A DNA stretch of 9,262 bases. It comes from Rhodospirillales bacterium (GTDB lineage Bacteria; Pseudomonadota; Alphaproteobacteria; Acetobacterales; Acetobacteraceae). Below, piece after piece: positions 1-5,573 of this stretch. The position numbers were made by a program, and so were the translations under genes. Each line of letters opens with the position of its first letter. Within the stretch, counting starts at the first letter, position 1. The stretch lies in NCBI GenBank assembly GCA_028870815.1, contig JAGWOU010000046.1:1-9262 (forward strand). The letters are read 5' to 3'. The notes under the pieces are model-generated. The model saw only the letters and a list, made by a program, of their open reading frames with translations. It was not told the origin of the DNA and did not search any database.

Positions 1-798
1 AGCCGGGCGGCGCTTGAGATAGACCGGATCGCCGATAAGCGGGTGGCCGATATGGGCCATGTGAACCCGGATCTGGTGGGTACGCCCGGTTTCCAGCCGG
101 CAGGCGATAAGCGAAGCGGCCAGCCCAACATTACGGATAATTCGGTAGTTGGTCACGGCGTGCTTACCATTGCGAGCCACAACCGCCATGCGTTTGCGTT
201 CGCGCGGGTCCCGGCCAATATCGCCCTCGATTCTGCCTGAGGCCGGATTCGGCACGCCCCAGCAAAGCGCTTTGTACTCCCGGTCCAGGTCTCGGGAGGC
301 GAAGGCCGCGGAAAGGCGGGTGAGCGCCAGCTCCGTTTTGGCCACCACCATCACGCCGGAGGTGTCTTTATCCAGCCGGTGGACAATGCCCGGCCGGCGC
401 TCCCCGCCGATACCGGTGAGGCTGTCTCCGCAATGGGCGATGAGGGCGTTGACCAGCGTGCCATCCGGGTTGCCGGGCGCGGGATGCACCACCAAGCCGG
501 CCGGTTTGTTCAGTACCAGCAAGGCACTGTCCTCGTACAGAATGTCCAGCGTCATGGCCTGCGCGGCGGGCAGGGCCGGCGTGGCGGCGGGCAGGGCCAG
601 GCTGTATGTGGCGCCGGGTTGCACGGGTTCCGATGCATCAGTGGTGACAATGCCGTTCTTTTGGCAGGCGCCTTTAAGGATCAGGGCCTTGACGCGCGAA
701 CGCGAGATGGTGCCCATGCGCGCAGCAAGGTAGAAATCGAGCCGCTGGCCGGAGGCGTCCGGCGCGGCCAGGATGGAGAGCGATGCAGGATCAGCCAC
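1..798 (-). CDS. RluA-family 23S rRNA pseudouridine synthase (3' end outside window)
   Basis: This cytoplasmic enzyme converts specific uridines in large-subunit rRNA to pseudouridine. The 266 visible residues show the family order. Residues about 18-68 form an S4-like RNA-binding domain. The catalytic domain follows, with KPAGLVVHPAPG (98-109), the signature HRLDKDTSG (140-148; the Asp of RLD, D143, is the expected nucleophile), LDREYKAL (171-178) and GRTHQIRVHMAHIGHPLIGD (238-257). RluD-type proteins are usually about 310-330 residues, so roughly 50 residues lie beyond position 1. The S4 domain favours an RluC/RluD-like enzyme, but the target uridines cannot be assigned. The start is GTG at 798, the only start codon between the upstream in-frame stop and the S4 domain. 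It has no clear Shine-Dalgarno sequence and overlaps the start of the divergent gene by 16 bp. Family assignment is very secure; the exact start is less so. Confidence 0.95.
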   Translation of the reverse strand, partial: MADPASLSILAAPDASGQRLDFYLAARMGTISRSRVKALILKGACQKNGIVTTDASEPVQPGATYSLALPAATPALPAAQAMTLDILYEDSALLVLNKPAGLVVHPAPGNPDGTLVNALIAHCGDSLTGIGGERRPGIVHRLDKDTSGVMVVAKTELALTRLSAAFASRDLDREYKALCWGVPNPASGRIEGDIGRDPRERKRMAVVARNGKHAVTNYRIIRNVGLAASLIACRLETGRTHQIRVHMAHIGHPLIGDPVYLKRRPA

Positions 799-1130
799 AG
801 AATCTACGGGGGTTGAAGGCGGCGGTTGGTATCATGGGCGTGCTGATTATCATTGGCACTACTGTGGTTGTCGGCACGATCATCCACCGTATCTATGCCA
901 GTTTCGCCGCGTCGTCGACGCCACAAGCCGCGGCTGGTGGGTCGGCCGCGCCGGTGGAGATACCGGCGGGGGTCGCGGCGCAACTGGCGCCGGGGGAGCG
1001 CATTTCAGGCATTGCCTCCGCCGGGGCGGATGTGGCGGTGTGGGTTAGCGGGCCAAAGGGCGACCGGCTATTGCTGCTGAACCCGGTGACGGGCCAGGCG
1101 CGGGCCGTGCTGGCCAGCCCATCTGATTAA
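783..1130 (+). CDS. Small single-pass membrane protein, DUF6476-like
   Basis: This 115-residue protein has no known function. A short polar N-terminus (1-13) is followed by one strongly hydrophobic helix at about 14-36 (GIMGVLIIIGTTVVVGTII). Next comes an Ala/Pro/Gly-rich linker (about 41-58) and then a small soluble C-terminal domain of about 55 residues, including DVAVWVSGPKGDRLLLLNP. This points to an inner-membrane anchor with a periplasmic domain. The architecture, length and position beside an rluA-type gene match a small alphaproteobacterial family that I recall as DUF6476; that name is from memory. A GGAG at 775-778 lies 4 nt before the ATG. The gene is divergent from the pseudouridine synthase and the two starts overlap, so its promoter must lie inside that gene. 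The residue pattern and conserved context support a real gene. Confidence 0.82.
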   Translation: MQDQPQNLRGLKAAVGIMGVLIIIGTTVVVGTIIHRIYASFAASSTPQAAAGGSAAPVEIPAGVAAQLAPGERISGIASAGADVAVWVSGPKGDRLLLLNPVTGQARAVLASPSD

Positions 1131-1168
1131 GCCCGGTTGCGCGATATTTACCGGCCCAGGGCGCATGT

Positions 1169-1190
1169 AAAAAAGCGGCGCTGCCCGCTT
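1169..1190 (-). terminator. Rho-independent terminator-like hairpin acting on minus-strand transcripts
   Basis: Read on the minus strand, a 6-bp stem AAGCGG/CCGCTT with a 6-nt loop (1173-1190) runs straight into six U residues (1169-1174, overlapping the stem base). On the plus strand the hairpin has no T run, so it should act only on minus-strand transcription. It lies downstream, in that sense, of the recombinase relic and the antisense side of tRNA-Glu. It would therefore stop read-through into the small membrane-protein gene. The stem is short, so strength is uncertain. Confidence 0.5.
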
Positions 1191-1216
1191 GTCATGAGCG
1201 CGGCCGTGGCTTAAGG
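1189..1216 (+). promoter_or_regulatory. Possible promoter of tRNA-Glu
   Basis: TTGTCA at 1189-1194 matches the sigma-70 -35 box at five of six positions. After a 16-bp spacer, TTAAGG (1211-1216) sits where a -10 box would be, but it is a poor match. A start near 1223 would leave a leader of about 10 nt before the tRNA. The tRNA needs a promoter in this gap because the upstream gene could only supply one by read-through. The assignment rests mainly on the -35 box and the position. Confidence 0.35.
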
Positions 1217-1232
1217 GAGCCCACCGTGCCTC

Positions 1233-1308
1233 GTCCCCATCGTCTAGAGGCCTAGGACACCGCCCTTTCACGGCGGTAACAGGGGTTCGAATCCCCTTGG
1301 GGACGCCA
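1233..1308 (+). tRNA. tRNA-Glu (UUC), CCA encoded
   Basis: A complete cloverleaf can be folded. The acceptor stem pairs GTCCCCA (1233-1239) with TGGGGAC (1298-1304), followed by discriminator G (1305) and an encoded CCA (1306-1308). The anticodon stem pairs CCGCC (1260-1264) with GGCGG (1272-1276) around the loop CTTTCAC, which gives anticodon TTC (1267-1269), reading GAA/GAG. The T arm is AGGGG, TTCGAAT, CCCCT (1281-1297). It is intact and probably functional. Its 3' half overlaps, in antisense, the tail of the recombinase relic, which is typical of a tRNA gene used as an integration site. Confidence 0.97.
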
Positions 1309-1803
1309 TTCCCGAACAAAAGTAATAACTTCGGCTGGCGTGTTTGGCAGGTCGGCAAGAGCAGCCCTGGCGAGCAAAGATTTCGGGCCGGAGATGGCTA
1401 TTTTTGAATCTCCCACGGTCACGGTATCCACGAACAGGCTAGATATGCTTTGCGAAAGGCCGGGTCGTGGTTGGCCATGCCTTGGCGGATGGCTTTGGCA
1501 AAGCTGACTAGCTTGGACGCAGTGATTGCCGCATTGCTGGTTGAGGCGGCCTGTTCGAGCAGTGTCACCTCCTTGCGCCGCTGGGGTTTGTTGGGCCTTC
1601 AGCCCCTGCAATTTGTTTGGCGATGGCCAGTTTGCGGGTATGTTTGATCTACGCATCAGCCGATTGGGTAAGATAGGTTTCTAGAATAATCCTCGGCCGC
1701 TCCGGCTTAACAGCCGCTCGGTGAGACACCCGATCACCATCCCATCGAACGCCGGCATCGAGGGGGAACGTCTAATGAATACGTTACGGCCCTTGTTCGT
1801 CAT
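1252..1803 (-). pseudogene. Decayed large serine recombinase, C-terminal part, ending inside tRNA-Glu
   Basis: Reading across three minus-strand frames rebuilds one protein like the C-terminal half of large serine recombinases/integrases of phages and islands. The order is: the segment just after the zinc ribbon (about 1803-1710, RRSPSMPAFDGMVIGCLTER), a helix segment (about 1711-1575, RIILETYLTQSADA, an in-frame TAG at 1649-1651, then IKHTRKLAIAKQIAGAEGP), a second helix segment (about 1574-1441, KEVTLLEQ and FAKAIRQGMANHDPAFRKAY), and the final domain (about 1440-1252, LFVDTVTVGDSKIAISGPKS). Each join needs a frameshift, near 1710, 1575 and 1440. The N-terminal catalytic resolvase domain and its Ser are absent. 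The last residues (GDSNPCYRRERAVS) are encoded by the antisense of tRNA-Glu, as often seen for recombinases integrated at tRNA genes. The relic is non-functional. Recognition is from family memory of the pattern, not from a search. Confidence 0.75.
1281..1308. other. Putative attachment-site half in the 3' end of tRNA-Glu
   Basis: The T arm and 3' acceptor strand of tRNA-Glu adjoin, and are read through by, the recombinase relic. Integrases commonly recombine within the 3' part of a tRNA gene and leave it intact. I found no second copy of the T-arm/acceptor sequence in the window, so the other boundary of any element is either lost or outside it. The exact crossover cannot be placed. Confidence 0.3.
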
Positions 1804-1845
1804 CTCGCCGGTAAAAACCGCTCGCGTTCGGAAGAAAGCCGCCGC

Positions 1846-3231
1846 TCAACATTCTGGCAAGTTGACAGCGATGCCGCCGGTGGAGGTCTCCTTGTATTTC
1901 AAGCTCATGTCGCGGCCAGTTTGTAACATCACACGGATACAATTATCGAGAGGCATGAAGTGGGTGCCATCGGCGTGCAGCGCCAGTGATGCGGCGGATA
2001 CGGCCTTGATTGCCCCCAGCGCGTTGCGCTCAATGCACGGTACCTGCACCAGGCCGCCGGCGGGATCACAAGTGAGGCCCAAATGATGTTCCAAGGCGAT
2101 CTCGGCGGCGTTCTCAATCTGCTCGTTGCTGCCGCCCAGCGCCGCGCACAGCCCGGCAGCGGCCATGGAGGCGGCGGAGCCAACCTCACCTTGGCAGCCA
2201 ACTTCAGCGCCTGAAATCGAGGAGTTAGCCTTGATCAAGCCGCCAATAGCCGCGGCGGTGAGCAGAAAGTCACGTCGCTTCTCGGGCGTCACGTCGTCGC
2301 AGTGGTCGAGCCAATAACGTAACACTGCGGGAATGGTCCCGGCAGCCCCGTTGGTGGGGGCGGTGACCACTCGGCCAGCCGCGGCGTTCTCCTCGTTTAC
2401 AGCCATTGCATAAACGCTCATCCAATCATTCGCGGCATGCGGCGGTTGGCGGTTGCTTAGGCGTTGGCGGATTAGACTTTCATAAATGGCCTTTGCACGG
2501 CGGCGGACACTGAGACCGCCGGGCAGGACTCCCTCTCGCGAGAGGCCCCGGTCGATGCACGCATTCATTGCTGCACTAATGCGGTCTAGTCTGGCATCGA
2601 CATCGGTAACGCCATGGGCAAGTTCATTCGCCAGCATCATCTTGGCGATGCTTTGGCCTGCTGCTTTGCCCATCGCAAGCATTTCCGCGGCGGTGCGAAA
2701 CGGAAAAGGATAGATCGATCCGATTGGCTCCTGCTCAACGCTATTCGCGGCGGAAAGAAACTCGTCATGTGTTTGAACGAAACCGCCACCGATCGAGTAA
2801 TAGGTGATGCTCAGTTTCTCATTGCCGCTCGCGTCAAAGGCTCGGAAGATTATCCCGTTGGCATGTTTTGCCAGAGGCGGACCATAATCGAACACCAAGT
2901 CTTCGGCCGGGTCAAAGCGGATGGCGCCGAGCCCGGCGGGGCGGAGGATTTTCTCGTGCGTGGCCCGGGCGATTTCGGCATCGGCTATGTCGGGATCAAG
3001 CGTCTCGGGCAGCCAACCAAGTAGCCCGAGGATCACCGCGCGGTCGGATGCATGGCCCTTGCCAGTGAAGGCCAGCGAGCCGTGCAGCGAGACGCGCAGA
3101 GCAGTGACTGGCAAGGCCTCCTCGCGCAGTGCCGCGAGAAAGCGCGATGCCGCGATCATCGGCCCCATCGTGTGCGACGATGAGGGGCCGATGCCCAGTT
3201 TAAAAATCTCAAAAGTCGAGATGAAGAACAT
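1846..3231 (-). CDS. sdaA: L-serine ammonia-lyase (L-serine dehydratase), iron-sulfur type
   Basis: This enzyme deaminates L-serine to pyruvate and ammonia in the cytoplasm, using a [4Fe-4S] cluster rather than PLP. The 461 residues match the usual single-chain SdaA length (about 455-460). The N-terminal beta domain has the signature GIGPSSSHTMGPM (13-25) and SLHGSLAFTGKGHASDRA (48-65). The alpha domain has APTNGAAGTIPAVL (291-304), GCQGEVGSAASMAAAG (345-360) and CDPAGGLVQVPCIERN (388-403). The expected cluster ligands are C346, C388 and C399. The chain ends exactly in Cys (C461), as in the Legionella enzyme, where the terminal Cys caps the cluster. I chose ATG 3231, which gives the normal FFISTFEIFKLGIGPSSSH start; the longer frame adds 52 unlike residues. 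No Shine-Dalgarno precedes it, and a small ORF stops 5 nt upstream, suggesting translational coupling. The stop lies about 40 bp from the recombinase relic. Codon use looks less GC-biased than in the kinase operon. Confidence 0.97.
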   Translation of the reverse strand: MFFISTFEIFKLGIGPSSSHTMGPMIAASRFLAALREEALPVTALRVSLHGSLAFTGKGHASDRAVILGLLGWLPETLDPDIADAEIARATHEKILRPAGLGAIRFDPAEDLVFDYGPPLAKHANGIIFRAFDASGNEKLSITYYSIGGGFVQTHDEFLSAANSVEQEPIGSIYPFPFRTAAEMLAMGKAAGQSIAKMMLANELAHGVTDVDARLDRISAAMNACIDRGLSREGVLPGGLSVRRRAKAIYESLIRQRLSNRQPPHAANDWMSVYAMAVNEENAAAGRVVTAPTNGAAGTIPAVLRYWLDHCDDVTPEKRRDFLLTAAAIGGLIKANSSISGAEVGCQGEVGSAASMAAAGLCAALGGSNEQIENAAEIALEHHLGLTCDPAGGLVQVPCIERNALGAIKAVSAASLALHADGTHFMPLDNCIRVMLQTGRDMSLKYKETSTGGIAVNLPEC

Positions 3232-3236
3232 GGCGC

Positions 3237-3422
3237 TTAAGAGTAAACCGGGAAGGTCTGGCAGAGCGTACGCACCTGGGCTTCCGGCCCGGAATCGTCC
3301 CCTGGCGAGGCGGCGAGAGCGTTGGTGACGTCGCTGGCATGTTGCATACCAGGACAACGGCTGGCTTCTCCGTCGCAAGGGCCACATGTTCCAATCAGGA
3401 GAAGATATAATTCAGACGCCAT
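3237..3422 (-). CDS. Small Cys-rich ORF coupled to sdaA, unknown function
   Basis: This 61-residue ORF is not recognised. It starts MASELYLLLIGTCGPCDGEA, has four Cys (13, 16, 23, 54) including a CGPC pair, a short hydrophobic stretch at 5-11 too short to be a membrane helix, and an acidic/Pro/Gly middle part. Its start is strongly supported: AAGGAG (3433-3428) lies 5 nt before ATG 3422, the best ribosome-binding site in this region. It ends 5 nt before the sdaA ATG, which has no such site, so ribosomes finishing here could restart on sdaA. It could be a small metal- or redox-binding protein, a leader peptide that sets sdaA translation, or a chance frame. Position and ribosome-binding site favour real translation. 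Confidence 0.5.
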   Translation of the reverse strand: MASELYLLLIGTCGPCDGEASRCPGMQHASDVTNALAASPGDDSGPEAQVRTLCQTFPVYS

Positions 3423-3427
3423 CAAGG

Positions 3428-3434
3428 CTCCTTA
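3428..3434 (-). promoter_or_regulatory. Strong Shine-Dalgarno site for the small ORF / sdaA unit
   Basis: TAAGGAG on the minus strand closely matches the anti-Shine-Dalgarno and sits 5 nt from ATG 3422. It decides the start of the 61-residue ORF and is probably also the ribosome entry point for sdaA, which has no site of its own. Confidence 0.6.
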
Positions 3435-3932
3435 GGCTACAGCTTCGGGCCGTATTCAACGAACCAGTGAACGGAAATGGCACTTCAGGCAGCCGAATCG
3501 ACGGGTTTCCAGGAACATACCTCAATCGAGGATAGATTTGCAGGGAATTTTCAGCTTGGCCAGCGTGGTGAACTGGTTTGTCGCGGAACAATATCTGCAA
3601 ATGCCTTCAGGTGGCCGAGCAAGGTGAAGCCGTTTGCCAAGAAATTGGCCGGGTTGGGCCATGATGTCCACCGTCAACACCACTTTTTGCGCGGCAAACT
3701 GCCCCCGCAAACCGCCCTAAACATCCGCTTGCGCCGCACCGGCTAAGTGCTTAAGCTTTATTGCAATCAAATAATAATACCTGTCGCAGACCTCCAAAAC
3801 AAGTGACGGAAAAGGGGCCTCCGAGCGCCAGGACAAAGAGGGGGGCAATGCACGCCCAGCGTGCAGCTGTTGCTCTTGGAGTGACTGCCACGGCAACCAG
3901 ACGCCTAACGCGAGATCAAGGGGAGACTGTAG
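3435..3932. other. Intergenic stretch without a convincing gene
   Basis: About 500 bp separate the sdaA unit from the divergent permease. Open frames on both strands (for example plus 3477-3746 and minus 3522-3710) show no recognisable motif, no good ribosome-binding site and mutually overlapping, unconvincing composition. I read them as non-coding or as badly decayed coding DNA. The region should hold the promoters of both neighbours. An AT-rich patch at 3751-3780, with the palindrome ATTGCAAT (3760-3767), is the most promoter-like part, but I cannot fix -35/-10 boxes. An inverted repeat at 3849-3865 is listed separately. Confidence 0.6.
3849..3865. repeat. Perfect inverted repeat upstream of the permease gene
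   Basis: TGCACGC and GCGTGCA are separated by CCA, making a 7-bp perfect dyad that ends 67 bp before the permease ATG. It has no T run, so it is not a terminator. It may be an operator for a dimeric regulator or a hairpin in the 5' untranslated region. Confidence 0.4.
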
Positions 3933-5477
3933 ATGACCGAACGGACTGAACAAGCGATACTTGATGCCGACACCGCCACCCTGCACCGCATGGGCTACGC
4001 GCAGGAGCTTTCCAGGCGTATGCACGGTTTTTCCAACTTTGCCGTGTCTTTTTCCATTATTTGCATCCTGGCCGGGGGTATTACAGCTTTCCAGAGCGCC
4101 TATTGCGGCGGCGGGGCTTTTGCCGCCGTGGTTGGGTGGGCCGTAGGCGGTGTTTTTGCCTTGATTGTCGGCTGCTCAATGGCGCAGATCGCCTCGGCCT
4201 ACCCCACGGCGGGTGGGCTGTATCATTGGTCCTCCATTCTTGGTGGCCGCGCCTGGGGCTGGGTAACAGCCTGGTTCAACCTGCTCGGTCTCATTTTCGT
4301 TATCGCCTCGGTGAATGTGGGCGTCTACGGCCTGTTCAACGGGCTCGTGCTGGGTAATATTTTCGGCGTGAACACCTCTTCCTGGGGGTTTGAGCAGCAA
4401 ACAATTGCGGTCGTGATCATCACTGGCGCGCAGGGCCTGCTCAATCATTTCGGGATCAAGAGCACCACCAAGCTGATAGATTTCTCAGGCTATCTCATCC
4501 TGGTTATTGCAGCGCTGCTCACCGGCACCATGCTCTACTCGGTACAGCATTTCGATTTTTCGCGGCTCTTCGTGTTCACCAATTTCACGGGCAATGCCGG
4601 TGGCGGCGTGCTGCCACAGAGCAGCAGCCATCTTTATATCTTTGGGCTGGCCTTGCTCTACCCGCTCTACACTATCACAGGCTTTGACGGCTCGGCCCAT
4701 ACTTCCGAAGAGACCCTGGACGCCCGCCGCAACGTGCCGCGCGGTATTCTCAACGCTATTTTCTGGTCGGCCGTATGCGGCTTGGTGATGCTCAGCTCCT
4801 TCATCCTCGCCATGCCGGACCCGGTAAAGGCGGCGGCGGACGGTGCCAATGTTATCTTCAACCTGATGGCCAGCCTGCCGGTGCCCGCCGCACTGAAGGA
4901 TGTGCTTTACGTTGGTATCGTGCTTGCCAACTTTCTTTGCGCACTGGCCGGTGTCACCTCTACCTCGCGCATGGTCTATGCGTTCTCGCGCGACGGCGGC
5001 TTGCCCGGTAGCAAATTCCTCAAACAGGTTGACCATAAGCACCGCTCGCCGGTTTACGCGATCTGGGCAACCGTGGTGCTCTCCATCGCCGCCACGCTGT
5101 ACTCCCCAGCCTTCGCGGCTCTGGCCGTCGGTTGCGCCATGTTCCTCTACATTTCCTACTCCATGCCGATCCTCGCCGGGCTGTTCGCGGAAGGCAAAAC
5201 CTGGACTGAGTTCGGGCCGTTCCGCCTCGGCGGGCTTTCCAAGCCGTTTGCGATCATCACCGTGCTGGGGGCGCTGCTGATCATCTATGTCGGCACACGC
5301 CCGCCTTACGACATTCTGGATAATTACTTCATCGGCCTGCTGGTGCTGCTGGCGGTGATCTGGTTTGGCGTTGCCCGCACCCGCTTCCCCGGCCCGCCGA
5401 TCAACGCCTCGGAAATCGCCGCCCGTGCCGCGGAAATCAAAGCGGAGGAAATGGCCCTGAAAGATGCTGTTGATTAG
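3933..5477 (+). CDS. APC-superfamily amino acid / GABA-type permease
   Basis: This 514-residue inner-membrane protein has about 12 hydrophobic segments and the usual length for the family. It most resembles the amino acid/choline transporter (ACT) branch. The cytoplasmic N-terminus leads into GYAQELSRRMHGFSNFAVSF (21-40). SMAQIASAYPTAGGLYHWSS (82-101) follows, then the conserved loop GFDGSAHTSEETLDARRNVP. The C-terminal tail is soluble, charged and Ala/Glu/Lys-rich. Family members move GABA, other amino acids, choline or polyamine-related amines by cation symport or exchange; the substrate cannot be told here. The start is ATG 3933, with AAGGGGAG (3918-3925) 7 nt upstream. The gene is alone on the plus strand, divergent from sdaA and closed by a strong terminator. 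The position next to sdaA makes an amino acid substrate attractive, but that is inference. Confidence 0.9.
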   Translation: MTERTEQAILDADTATLHRMGYAQELSRRMHGFSNFAVSFSIICILAGGITAFQSAYCGGGAFAAVVGWAVGGVFALIVGCSMAQIASAYPTAGGLYHWSSILGGRAWGWVTAWFNLLGLIFVIASVNVGVYGLFNGLVLGNIFGVNTSSWGFEQQTIAVVIITGAQGLLNHFGIKSTTKLIDFSGYLILVIAALLTGTMLYSVQHFDFSRLFVFTNFTGNAGGGVLPQSSSHLYIFGLALLYPLYTITGFDGSAHTSEETLDARRNVPRGILNAIFWSAVCGLVMLSSFILAMPDPVKAAADGANVIFNLMASLPVPAALKDVLYVGIVLANFLCALAGVTSTSRMVYAFSRDGGLPGSKFLKQVDHKHRSPVYAIWATVVLSIAATLYSPAFAALAVGCAMFLYISYSMPILAGLFAEGKTWTEFGPFRLGGLSKPFAIITVLGALLIIYVGTRPPYDILDNYFIGLLVLLAVIWFGVARTRFPGPPINASEIAARAAEIKAEEMALKDAVD

Positions 5478-5482
5478 GAGAT

Positions 5483-5517
5483 AAAAAGGCTCTCCGGTAC
5501 GCCGGAGAGCCTTTTTT
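5483..5517. terminator. Strong bidirectional Rho-independent terminator
   Basis: A long GC-rich stem begins 6 nt after the permease stop: GGCTCTCCGG (5488-5497), loop TACG, CCGGAGAGCC (5502-5511). It is flanked by AAAAA (5483-5487) and TTTTTT (5512-5517), which extend the pairing. The T run serves the permease transcript, and the A run becomes a U run for the convergent kinase operon, whose last gene stops at 5574. One element can therefore terminate both units. Confidence 0.93.
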
Positions 5518-5573
5518 CTTGCCAATTTACGGAGCCAGCGATCGGCCCACGAAGCAACACCGGGGCCTTGGCC

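Noticed and set aside
149..816. Plus-strand ORFs of 194 and 145 residues
   Set aside because: They are antisense shadows of the pseudouridine synthase, which has unmistakable family motifs on the minus strand.
1252..1656. A 134-residue minus-strand ORF taken as an intact gene
   Set aside because: Its first half does not look like protein, while adjacent frames carry the recombinase-like sequence. Only the last 60 or so residues are genuine, and the end overlaps tRNA-Glu. It is part of a pseudogene.
3231..3387. 52-residue N-terminal extension of SdaA from ATG 3387
   Set aside because: The extension has no family resemblance, lies over the small ORF, and SdaA proteins begin at about the ATG 3231 position.
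3477..3746. 89-residue plus-strand ORF in the gap
   Set aside because: It has no ribosome-binding site and no recognisable motif, and other frames are equally open. It is not supported as a gene.
4485..5525. Long 346-residue minus-strand ORF
   Set aside because: It is antisense to the clear permease gene, spans its terminator, and has the Gly/Arg/His-rich composition of a shadow frame.
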